From an uncultured Pseudomonadota bacterium (lineage in GTDB: Bacteria; Myxococcota; UBA796): a stretch of DNA of 7,919 nucleotides. Location: the NCBI GenBank assembly GCA_913040875.1, contig CAJWHX010000142.1, positions 1 to 7,919 of the forward strand. Direction: 5' to 3'. The position numbers and the translations under genes are program-made. A model generated the notes under the pieces. It had not been told where the DNA came from. It worked only from the letters and a program-made list of their open reading frames with translations, and searched no databases. Positions 1 to 5,881 of the stretch are shown piece after piece. Each line of letters starts with the position of its first letter. The first letter of the stretch is position 1.

Positions 1-120
1 GCTGCAGGTTGAGGTCGGCAAGCCCGCCGAGCGTGTCCTGATCCGGCGGTTCGATCGACAGCACCTCGACGGCCTGGATACCGCGTTCGGTCTGCTGGAC
101 CTCAAGCTCGATCCCGGCGC
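1..120 (-). CDS. Possible C-terminal part of a cold-shock domain protein (fragment)
   Basis: Read on the minus strand, this stretch encodes GIELEVQQTERGIQAVEVLS followed by IEPPDQDTLGG. The V-x-x-x-x-RG-x-QA-x-x-V pattern is how the last strands of a cold-shock (CspA-like, nucleic-acid-binding OB-fold) domain usually look, for example in alphaproteobacterial two-domain cold-shock proteins. The fragment runs off the left edge. Upstream of DRAGIELE, beyond about position 125, the frame stays open but no longer resembles a cold-shock domain (no RNP motifs), so either the piece is broken there or the match is accidental. The plus strand is also open here, in frame with the dehydrogenase ATG at 203, which is common in GC-rich DNA. 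The identification rests on one short motif. Confidence 0.33.
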
Positions 121-202
121 GGTCGGCGGCGCGTGGCTCTCGGGTTCGTGCTGCGGAGGAGCACAGCCATCAGCGTCAGCGCCTCGGCCGCCGCCAACAG
201 CC

Positions 203-889
203 ATGTTCCGCCTCGTAAAAATGCTCGCGCTGCTCGCGACGTCAACCACTGCCACCACGAACGTGTTGATCACGGGTGCGACGGGCCGCCTGGGAGAGCT
301 CTTGTACGCCCAAGCCCTCTCCGACCCGGCCATCGGCTCCGTCAAGGCCTTCGTGACCAACGTCACCAAGGCGAAACAGTACCTGAACTGCACGAAGTGC
401 GACGCCTCCGAGGGCATTTTTGTCGGCAACGTCACCGACCGCGCGTCGCTCGACGCGGCCATGGCCGGCGTCGACGCCGTCCTCGTCGCCGTCGGCGCGT
501 CCCCCGGCGACTCCGCGGACCAGCAGAAGGCCGTGGAGTTCGCCGGCGTCGAGAACACGGTCGCGGCGCTCTACGCCGCGCCGGGCCCGACGCCCCCCGT
601 CGCGCGCCAGGTCGTGCTCTGCTCGTCCATGGGCACGACGCAGCCGGACCCGTCGCCGCAGGAGGGCGGCAGCATCCTCTTCTGGAAGCTCAACGCCGAG
701 GCGCACGTGCTCGCCGCCGATCTCAAGGGCGTCGTCGTCAAGCCCTGCGGCCTGTCCATGGGCGCGGGCGGCGAGAAGGCGCTCGTCGAGCTCTTCGAGG
801 CTGCGGGCGTGTGCCGTAACATCGGGCTGCAGCGCATGTGGAAGCTCTTCTTCGCGATGGCGATGGCGCCTTGGATTATAAAGGTATGA
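203..889 (+). CDS. Atypical SDR / NmrA-like NAD(P)-binding protein, 3'-truncated by a chimeric junction
   Basis: This is a Rossmann-fold NAD(P)-binding protein resembling the atypical short-chain dehydrogenase group that includes plant and algal At5g02240/Tic62-like proteins. The N-terminus MFRLVKMLALLATSTT looks like a short signal or targeting sequence. The dinucleotide loop GATGRLG (GxxGxxG) follows at about residues 25-31, then the DAAMAGVDAVLVAVGA strand, the VVLCSSMG strand, and an FWKLNAEAHV helix corresponding to the WKxxAE segment of the family. Real homology appears to stop near base 870. The last residues (about WIIKV) and the TGA at 887-889 come from the bacterial sequence across the junction, so the stop is not native. 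The frame is open upstream to base 2, so the true start could be earlier. The strong GC bias sets it apart from everything to the right. The substrate cannot be told. Confidence 0.62.
   Translation: MFRLVKMLALLATSTTATTNVLITGATGRLGELLYAQALSDPAIGSVKAFVTNVTKAKQYLNCTKCDASEGIFVGNVTDRASLDAAMAGVDAVLVAVGASPGDSADQQKAVEFAGVENTVAALYAAPGPTPPVARQVVLCSSMGTTQPDPSPQEGGSILFWKLNAEAHVLAADLKGVVVKPCGLSMGAGGEKALVELFEAAGVCRNIGLQRMWKLFFAMAMAPWIIKV
862..882. other. Chimeric junction between GC-rich (algal-like) and bacterial DNA
   Basis: Base composition changes abruptly here from very GC-rich to moderate GC. The rightward dehydrogenase-like protein loses sense after about 870, while on the minus strand the photolyase reads well as far as HHTFIIQGA (bases about 883-865) and then turns into antisense of the dehydrogenase. 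Two unrelated coding regions are therefore joined tail to tail in mid-gene. GGCGCC at 865-870 is compatible with both proteins and is a candidate microhomology. An assembly, amplification or ligation chimera is the simplest reading; recombination in a real genome cannot be excluded. Confidence 0.8.
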
Positions 890-1092
890 TGTCTATCTGA
901 AGCATACGGATACCGCTCGGATACAGCGTGGTAGATCAATACCGGTTTGTCATGTTTTTTACCCAACTCTAAGGCGGTGACTAGAGCAGGATTGTGATCC
1001 ACACGTACGGCTGTTCGCATCCAATAGAGAATGAATTCTCCAGATTCAAATCCACCTTGGATTGTACGAATCCTATCTTCAAATTGTAGCAT
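865..1092 (-). CDS. Deoxyribodipyrimidine photolyase-family protein, N-terminal fragment (truncated at junction)
   Basis: The first 76 residues resemble the N-terminal alpha/beta (antenna-binding) domain of a photolyase/cryptochrome-family flavoprotein, which repairs UV pyrimidine dimers using light. Visible markers are the first strand and basic turn FILYWMRTAVRVDHNPAL (residues about 20-37), GKKHDKPVLIYHAV (44-57) and RYPYASDRHHTF (60-71). The YWM...R..N.AL pattern is that of class II-like photolyases. The FAD-binding C-terminal domain, several hundred residues, is missing because the gene is cut by the junction near 865-870. The frame continues to about 571, but that part is antisense dehydrogenase. 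The ATG lies inside the end of the upstream deacetylase gene, overlapping it by 14 bases, with AGGG seven bases upstream as a modest ribosome binding site. The two genes are probably co-transcribed. Confidence 0.72.
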
Positions 1093-2005
1093 GAGTACCC
1101 TGCCTTTTTAAGTGACGCCGAGCCGCTTCCAAGAATAGATCACTCAAGCATTCGACGGTTGGTTCAATAGGCTCTGCATATCCTCCGCCCATTAATACGA
1201 GACAAGGGAGGTGCAACGCATCGACGCAGTCAAAAACCATTTTGTTTCTCTCCTTTAATCCCAAACGTGAGATGTTTAACTTTCCAAGTCGATCGTTACT
1301 TAAAGGATCGACACCAGCTTGATAGATCAGTAAAGTTGGAGAGAACTCAACCATCGCCGAAATGGCTGCTTCAACAGCGATTAAGAATTCAGTGTCTTCT
1401 GTATCAGCGGGCAATGCGATATCAATATCGGAGGTTTGCTTTCGAAAAGGGTAGTTTTTCAAGCAGTGTACCGAGATGGTTTGTATAGCCGGCATATCCT
1501 TACAAATACTGGCAGTGCCGTCTCCTTGATGTACATCCAAATCTAAGACCGTTATCCGCTCCAATCCCATTCCAACTGCTTGTATTGCCGCAATGGCAAT
1601 GTCGTTGAAAATGCAATATCCGGCTCCATGATCTCGATACGCATGATGTGTACCTCCGGCTAGATTCCCTGCATAACCATTGGATTCAATGCAGGCATGC
1701 ACTGCTTCAATCGTCCCTCCAGTGAGGTGCAATGTTCTGGGAATGATCTCTGGATTCCATGGTCTGAGGCCAATCTGTCGTTGTTCCTTTGGGGTGAGGG
1801 TTCCAGATACAAATCGGTCTACATACTCCGTAGCATGAATGTCATACAGTTCTTCAAGAGAAGCCTGTCTGGGAGAAAACCATTTGATCAATCCAGCATC
1901 GGGATGTTGATCGATGGACTCTTTAAGTTTTGGATATCGCTCTCTCGGAAATCTGGATTCATGGCTCAATCCATCACAATACAAAGGATGGTAGCCAATT
2001 GGCAT
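1079..2005 (-). CDS. Histone deacetylase-family (HDAC/AcuC-like) zinc amidohydrolase
   Basis: This is a zinc-dependent deacetylase of the arginase/HDAC fold. Bacterial members remove acetyl or related acyl groups from lysines, polyamines or small molecules; the substrate here is unknown. From the ATG at 2005 the product is 308 residues, normal for the single-domain family. Visible active-site parts are the His pair in GGTHHAYRDH (H120, H121), the zinc ligands in VLDLDVHQGDGT (D157, H159), the third ligand in YQAGVDPLSNDRLG (D233) and the catalytic Tyr in LMGGGYA (Y276), so it should be active. The frame extends to an ATG at 2038 and a GTG at 2071, but none of the starts has a clear Shine-Dalgarno. 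I chose 2005 because MPIGYHPLYCDG is where the family core begins. The 3' end overlaps the photolyase start by 14 bases. Confidence 0.9.
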   Translation of the reverse strand: MPIGYHPLYCDGLSHESRFPRERYPKLKESIDQHPDAGLIKWFSPRQASLEELYDIHATEYVDRFVSGTLTPKEQRQIGLRPWNPEIIPRTLHLTGGTIEAVHACIESNGYAGNLAGGTHHAYRDHGAGYCIFNDIAIAAIQAVGMGLERITVLDLDVHQGDGTASICKDMPAIQTISVHCLKNYPFRKQTSDIDIALPADTEDTEFLIAVEAAISAMVEFSPTLLIYQAGVDPLSNDRLGKLNISRLGLKERNKMVFDCVDALHLPCLVLMGGGYAEPIEPTVECLSDLFLEAARRHLKRQGTHATI

Positions 2006-2252
2006 GGGGAGAGTATTTCTAGAATTCACAGTATTCATATGGGTACAGACGGTTCTTTGTCGACAGTTCACTCCATATATTTCTGTACATGGAGACTAAA
2101 ATTGTGCCCGATTGAAGAGTGACCCACTTACATGATGAGAGATGAATCAAACTATACGTTGATGACACTCCAACAATGGGCAGCAAATACAAACAATTCA
2201 TTCGATACATATGTAATTTAGTGCAAATATTTTGGTAGACCAATGCAATATA
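2006..2252. other. Intergenic gap between permease and deacetylase genes
   Basis: No convincing gene is visible in this stretch of about 247 bases. A 74-codon frame on the minus strand has no ribosome binding site and no recognisable motif. The imperfectly palindromic CAATATACTATTG straddles the permease stop codon, but it has no following T-run and a stem of only five pairs, so it is not a credible terminator. The gap is long enough to hold a separate promoter for the deacetylase-photolyase pair, but I see no good -35/-10 match. Confidence 0.4.
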
Positions 2253-3476
2253 CTATTGATGTCTCATGGCGTCTATTGGATTGAGTTTACTCAACTTATA
2301 TGCAGGGTATATTGTCGACAATATCGAAAATACAAGGGCAAATAGAGCATAAAAAATGATTAACGTTGGAGAGTATTTTCCATATAAGACTGCCGAGTTG
2401 ACAGTCCCTCCAATTTGAATCCCATCACCCACACGATTACTGAGGTCCAAACCATATTCTACAATTGGATAGCTGATGATGATACCCAGGATGCTACCCA
2501 GGATGCTACCCATCATACCAAGGATAATTCCTTCATAGAGAATCATTCGAGTAAGCAACTTGAGTTTCATTCCTATGGACATCAGAACGCCAAATTGATT
2601 GAGCCGTTCCAATACACTCATGAGCATGGTATTGACAATTCCAAGTGCAACGATGCTAAATAGCACAAAGTTGATTAACAGATTGGCGATTTTATCGACT
2701 TCAATCATATTGATGATGTCGGGAAGGGCCTCTTTCCAAGACAACACTTCAATATTCGGTCCCAGAGCGGCGGTTTTACATTCTTGTACCGCTAGATCTG
2801 TATCGAACACATCTGGTAAGTGTACTGCAATTTGGTGTGCGGCGGATGGAGATAGCAACAACTCTTGAGCCGCTTTATAATGAATGAATCCTGTGAAGGC
2901 ATCTATCTCATCGGATCCAGTACTGAAAATACCCCTGACTCGAAACAGTTGTCCGTTCATTTCCCCGTTTGCTGAAATGGTAAAGACGACTTTATCATTG
3001 AGTTCTACCTTCAACATTTCAGCTGTGTTTTTACCAATGATGATATCTTTTGGATTGTCCGTCAACCATTCACCCGCAATCAGTTTGTTTGGCATATCTG
3101 ACACGGAGGATTCGGCTATAGGGTCGACGCCTGTGATCGTCAGAAAACTTGGGTTGGAGCTAGAGGACAACAGACCACCCAGATAGACTCTTGTGGTAAT
3201 CGTAGAATCCGGAAACAGCACCGAGAGGCGGTCTCTAATCTCGGTGCCATTTTCTAAGATAAAGGTGGGTTCTTTATTTTCTTGAAAGCCCACCTGCTGT
3301 ACTACTACGTGTCCAGCTAGCTGACTGACACCCGAGTTCACAAGTGTATCATATTGTCCAACCCTAAGAGTTCCCGAAAAGATGAGAACTGCCAGTCCAA
3401 CGGCGATGGCGAGAATACTAATGATGGAGCGTCGCACATTGCTTCGGATGTTTCTAAAGGCCAACGTCCAAATCAT
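2253..3476 (-). CDS. ABC transporter permease, FtsX/MacB (LolC/LolE-like) family, second of pair
   Basis: This is an inner-membrane permease of the type VII ABC (MacB/LolCDE/FtsX) superfamily, which couples cytoplasmic ATP hydrolysis to movements of a periplasmic domain to extrude lipoproteins, peptides or drugs. The product has 407 residues. A basic N-terminus FRNIRSNVRRS precedes TM1 (about 17-36), then a large periplasmic MacB_PCD-like domain (about 40-260), TM2 (265-288, ending in the family motif NTMLMSVLERLNQFGVL), TM3 (309-337) and TM4 (371-392), ending SKLNPIDAMRHQ. The ATG at 3476 shares its A with the TGA of the upstream permease and has GGAG (3483-3486) six bases upstream. A GTG directly before it is spaced less well. 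TM3 contains a perfect 12-bp tandem duplication. It probably forms a heterodimer with the upstream permease. Confidence 0.9.
   Translation of the reverse strand: MIWTLAFRNIRSNVRRSIISILAIAVGLAVLIFSGTLRVGQYDTLVNSGVSQLAGHVVVQQVGFQENKEPTFILENGTEIRDRLSVLFPDSTITTRVYLGGLLSSSSNPSFLTITGVDPIAESSVSDMPNKLIAGEWLTDNPKDIIIGKNTAEMLKVELNDKVVFTISANGEMNGQLFRVRGIFSTGSDEIDAFTGFIHYKAAQELLLSPSAAHQIAVHLPDVFDTDLAVQECKTAALGPNIEVLSWKEALPDIINMIEVDKIANLLINFVLFSIVALGIVNTMLMSVLERLNQFGVLMSIGMKLKLLTRMILYEGIILGMMGSILGSILGIIISYPIVEYGLDLSNRVGDGIQIGGTVNSAVLYGKYSPTLIIFYALFALVFSILSTIYPAYKLSKLNPIDAMRHQ
2485..2511. repeat. 12-bp tandem duplication (CCCAGGATGCTA) inside the permease TM3
   Basis: CCCAGGATGCTA occurs twice in perfect tandem (2485-2496 and 2497-2508), followed by the start of a third copy (CCC). 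It keeps the reading frame and encodes repeated GSIL on the minus strand (MMGSILGSILGII), lengthening the third transmembrane segment by four residues, about one helical turn. It looks like a replication-slippage duplication. Confidence 0.85.
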
Positions 3477-4723
3477 CACTCACTCCGTAAGGCTGTAATT
3501 GGATTCAGTTTTGATGCTCGAATAGCTGGCCAAATCGAAGCCAAAACAGAAATCCAAAATAAGGATACAACCGGTGTGAAGAAAAGGTCTTCTTTGATAA
3601 CCGCAAAAACTCGAGGTTCTAAATAGGCCCCCATGATTGATACTGGCTCGGCGGTACCATTGCTAATGTCAATACCGTAGTTCATCAAATACAGGTCCAT
3701 TCCGACTCCTGTAGAAAAGCCAATCAATCCCGCAATCGTTGATAAGATGATTACTTCCAGAACAACGAGCCACACAATCTGATAGGGACGCAATCCTAGA
3801 GCCTTGAGGAGCCCAATCTCAGTTGTTCTTTCGAATACACTCATCACCATTGTGTTGAGGATTCCAAAACCAGCAATGAAAAATACAACACTCAGAAAAA
3901 TGGTGGTTCCAATATCTCTAAACCCCATAAGTTCAAGTGTTTGAGGGGAGCTTTCCCACCAAGTCTGAATGGATACGTTAGAGTTACCCTGCGCGAAAGG
4001 GGTGGATTGAAGGCGCTGTTGTGTGTCAACGATATGGTCCTCTTCGTCGACGAGAACCAAGACTTCATGTAGGCGATTGGTCAACAGAAATAGCTCTTGC
4101 GCATCCTCAATATGCAACTGCATACTCCTATCGGTCATCATATTTCCACTCTTGTATATTCCAACCGTTTGATACAGGTCATAGACCATTGAGCCATCTG
4201 AACCTTGTGAGAATACAAAGACTTCATCACCGACCTCAACACCAAGCCCTTTCGCTAGGTCAGTACCTACAACAGCCTCGTTCTTAGTCGCACTGTCTTT
4301 GGATAGGTATGTACCAGACACCATTTGGTCTGCGATAGATGAGAACTGCTGTTCCATTTGAGGGTAAACGCCAACAACTTGTGCTCCATTAGAGATTCCC
4401 TCCCCACTGACCAACCCGTTTCCATACAAGCGACCGGTGGTATAACTAGCCTCTGGCATATCTTCGAGTGTTTGCAACAGTTCATCGGTGTTGTCTAAGG
4501 TATCATACAGTGATTGGCTCTTTGCAAAGTCGGGATGACGAATTTGTATGTGTCCCAAACGATGAGTGACCATCACATCGTAGAAGGCTTGATAAAACCC
4601 GTCGTTGATTCCGATCATTGCCATGCACAGAGATACAGAAATTGCCATTGCAAGACCCGTGATCAAAGAGCGTCTTTTATTGCGAACAATGTTGCGCCAA
4701 GCGACAGTAATGTAAAATTTCAT
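3476..4723 (-). CDS. ABC transporter permease, FtsX/MacB (LolC/LolE-like) family, first of pair
   Basis: This 415-residue permease has the same architecture as its downstream partner. The basic start WRNIVRNKRRSL leads into TM1 (about 20-38). A periplasmic MacB_PCD-like region follows (about 45-265), then TM2 (274-297) running into the hallmark NTMVMSVFERTTEIGLLKALG. TM3 lies at about 317-340 and TM4 at 384-402, with the closing motif RASKLNPITALRSE. The well-kept EIGLLKALG coupling helix is the surface that normally touches the ATPase. The two permeases are clearly different in sequence, as in LolC/LolE heteromers, rather than a recent duplication. The gene starts four bases after the hydrolase stop with no obvious Shine-Dalgarno, so translation is probably coupled. 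No ATPase gene lies in the window. The cargo cannot be inferred. Confidence 0.9.
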   Translation of the reverse strand: MKFYITVAWRNIVRNKRRSLITGLAMAISVSLCMAMIGINDGFYQAFYDVMVTHRLGHIQIRHPDFAKSQSLYDTLDNTDELLQTLEDMPEASYTTGRLYGNGLVSGEGISNGAQVVGVYPQMEQQFSSIADQMVSGTYLSKDSATKNEAVVGTDLAKGLGVEVGDEVFVFSQGSDGSMVYDLYQTVGIYKSGNMMTDRSMQLHIEDAQELFLLTNRLHEVLVLVDEEDHIVDTQQRLQSTPFAQGNSNVSIQTWWESSPQTLELMGFRDIGTTIFLSVVFFIAGFGILNTMVMSVFERTTEIGLLKALGLRPYQIVWLVVLEVIILSTIAGLIGFSTGVGMDLYLMNYGIDISNGTAEPVSIMGAYLEPRVFAVIKEDLFFTPVVSLFWISVLASIWPAIRASKLNPITALRSE

Positions 4724-4727
4724 GAGA

Positions 4728-5399
4728 CTAAGGACCCGTGTACTCTACGATAGCATCGACGCCTTGTAAGGGACCAGAATGTGAAAAGACGACCCACTTA
4801 ATTTGGTCGATGTATGGGGTGATCTGATCTTTAAGTCCTTGCAAAGATTCTACCGCCAGTTCTGGATTTTCCGTAAATCCTCCTCCAGCAATCTCGAGGG
4901 TGCCAGCTTTGGCCGACTGACCAGAGTCTCCCATGATAAGTACTTCATTTACAAGGTATGCAACATTTCCCTCTGTGTGACCTGGAAGCAAAAATGGAAT
5001 GAAAGTAATGCCTTCCACCTCAAGTGGTGCCGTACCATCAAAAGGCTCAATATTTGTGATGCCTTCCTCTTCAAGCAACGAGACGTCATTTTGATGAACA
5101 TGAAATGTTGCATTTGGAAAGTTGGCGTGCCCACCGATGTGGTCTTTGTGTCCGTGTGTTGCTACGACATGGTGGATTTCATCTATGGAGGCATGTTGTT
5201 CTTCAAGGAACTCTACGAGAGGGGCGGAGTTTTTATTGAATCCAGTGTCGATTACAATCCACCCTGTGTCCCCATCAGCCTCAGTTTTTAGCACAAAGTT
5301 AGACGTAAAGGAATCTTTTAACTGAGTGATTGGACCGTAACTCCATCGGTCTTCGATCGGGGCTCTACTGCAGGCTGCTCCAAGCACTATCCAAATCAT
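4728..5399 (-). CDS. Metallo-beta-lactamase-fold metallohydrolase, probably exported or membrane-anchored
   Basis: This 223-residue MBL-fold hydrolase has a complete dinuclear metal site: HGHKDH (H82, H84, D86, H87), H141 in LPGHTEGN, the bridging D158 in IMGDSG and H207 in FSHSGP. The LPGHTEGN and VLIMGDSG signatures fit the glyoxalase II-like/general MBL hydrolase group rather than true beta-lactamases; the substrate is unknown. The start is fixed by GGAG (5405-5408) five bases before the ATG. The N-terminus MIWIVLGAACSRAP looks like a very short lipoprotein signal with C10 as a possible acylation site, but the -3 residue is Gly rather than Leu and no basic residue precedes it, so export is only suggested. 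It is the first gene of a leftward operon with two lipoprotein-transporter-like permeases, which hints at an envelope role. Confidence 0.85.
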   Translation of the reverse strand: MIWIVLGAACSRAPIEDRWSYGPITQLKDSFTSNFVLKTEADGDTGWIVIDTGFNKNSAPLVEFLEEQHASIDEIHHVVATHGHKDHIGGHANFPNATFHVHQNDVSLLEEEGITNIEPFDGTAPLEVEGITFIPFLLPGHTEGNVAYLVNEVLIMGDSGQSAKAGTLEIAGGGFTENPELAVESLQGLKDQITPYIDQIKWVVFSHSGPLQGVDAIVEYTGP

Positions 5400-5404
5400 T
5401 GTTT

Positions 5405-5408
5405 CTCC
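5405..5408 (-). promoter_or_regulatory. Ribosome binding site of the MBL hydrolase
   Basis: GGAG on the minus strand lies five bases upstream of the ATG at 5399. It is the strongest such match in the leader and decides the short N-terminus of the hydrolase. Confidence 0.7.
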
Positions 5409-5419
5409 AAATAAGCAAT

Positions 5420-5433
5420 GTCTACCTGTAGAC
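5420..5433. repeat. 14-bp palindrome in the leader of the MBL-permease operon
   Basis: GTCTACCTGTAGAC consists of two perfect 6-bp arms (GTCTAC/GTAGAC) around CT, about 21 bases upstream of the hydrolase ATG. On the plus strand it is followed by seven T (5434-5440), so it could be a short intrinsic-terminator-like hairpin (only five pairs with a four-base loop). By position it could equally be an operator for the leftward operon. Both readings are inference. Confidence 0.45.
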
Positions 5434-5440
5434 TTTTTTT

Positions 5441-5606
5441 CGACAGAAGAAAGTGGCTGGCTGAATTATTGTGCAGATATAGGGTGTTAAAGTGAAGCAT
5501 TTAGCATCGCAAATTATTTCACCCAACAAAGTGATGGTCTATTCACAGTTCTATAGAATCCGATGATTGAATAAATCATCCGCGCAGATTATTCAATACC
5601 CTATGT
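5441..5606. other. Divergent intergenic region, no gene seen
   Basis: This region separates the leftward hydrolase operon from the rightward sulfur-carrier/moeZ block and must hold promoters for both. Candidate boxes exist (for example TTAACA on the minus strand near 5485-5490, and TATAGAAT on the plus strand at 5552-5559), but none pairs with a second box at proper spacing, so I do not call a promoter. The notable structure is the inverted-repeat cluster at 5562-5597. Confidence 0.4.
5562..5597. repeat. Overlapping inverted repeats upstream of the sulfur-carrier remnant
   Basis: GATGATT (5562-5568) and AATCATC (5574-5580) are perfect 7-bp arms around GAATA. The same bases can pair differently: ATTGAATAAATC (5566-5577) with GATTATTCAAT (5587-5597), leaving one bulged A and a nine-base loop. 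The two stems exclude each other. They end about ten bases before the GGAGG of the sulfur-carrier gene, so they could form a leader switch or an operator. No T-run follows, so this is not an intrinsic terminator. Confidence 0.5.
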
Positions 5607-5611
5607 GGAGG
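5607..5611 (+). promoter_or_regulatory. Ribosome binding site of the sulfur-carrier-like gene
   Basis: GGAGG lies five bases before the ATG at 5617. This near-perfect site supports the view that a real gene starts here, although the frame closes after only 17 codons. Confidence 0.75.
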
Positions 5612-5616
5612 TTGCT

Positions 5617-5880
5617 ATGTCAACGATTAAAATTCCGATATCATCTCGACCCTACAGCGAAAAGAGGTAGTAGTGAACGTTTATAGTGTTATGGTAGCCC
5701 TCTGTACTGCAAAGGATTCCCACACAATTAATTCGCTTATAAAGATAAAAAATGACATCATCCTTGCGTTAATACGGATCTGCCATGTGGATGGTATCCG
5801 TTCCTTGGATAGAATGAATGTAGAAGTACAAATTGGATAATCCATTGGTCATCATGCCATCGATTTTCGAGGGAGTGTAA
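5617..5880 (+). pseudogene. MoaD/CysO/ThiS-like sulfur carrier, broken by two compensating frameshifts
   Basis: The start MSTIKIPISSRPYSE matches the N-terminus of MoaD/CysO-type ubiquitin-like sulfur carriers (compare I-x-IPTPLRPYT). This frame stops at 5668. A shift of one base in the AAAA run (5660-5663) opens the third frame, which reads KEVVVNVYSVMVAL (KEVxVxGxTVxxAL in the family), then IKIKNDIILALIRICHVDG and IRSLDRMNVEVQ (DIRxLDGLxTxV in the family). A second, opposite shift at about 5829-5836 returns to the original frame for DNPLVIMPSIFEGV and TAA, like the family end DxLxIIPSIAGG. The whole spans 87 codons, the normal carrier length. The essential terminal Gly-Gly is degraded to EGV. 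The stop is one base before the moeZ-like start, as expected for carrier and activating enzyme. Decay of a real gene is likelier than sequencing error, because nearby long genes are intact. Confidence 0.68.
5871..5875 (+). promoter_or_regulatory. Ribosome binding site of the moeZ-like gene
   Basis: GGGAG lies six bases before the GTG start at 5882 and sits inside the last codons of the sulfur-carrier remnant. It fits translational coupling and justifies a non-ATG start. Confidence 0.7.
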
Positions 5881-5881
5881 A

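Noticed and set aside
133..819. Long arginine-rich open frame on the plus strand
   Set aside because: It overlaps the dehydrogenase-like gene in another frame, is extremely Arg/Ala-rich and has no domain pattern.
571..864. Extension of the photolyase reading frame into the GC-rich region on the minus strand
   Set aside because: After IIQGA it no longer resembles a photolyase and is simply antisense to the dehydrogenase-like gene; open frames are expected by chance in such GC-rich DNA.
2019..2243. Small open frame on the minus strand between permease and deacetylase
   Set aside because: No ribosome binding site, no motif, and partial overlap with the upstream extension of the deacetylase frame.
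4803..5291. 162-codon open frame on the plus strand opposite the MBL hydrolase
   Set aside because: The minus strand carries a complete MBL metal site and a good ribosome binding site; the plus-strand product has no recognisable features.
5673..5840. GTG-started 55-codon open frame as an independent small gene
   Set aside because: It has no ribosome binding site, and its sequence continues the sulfur-carrier pattern begun at 5617 and finished at 5880, so it is better explained as the out-of-frame middle of that gene.
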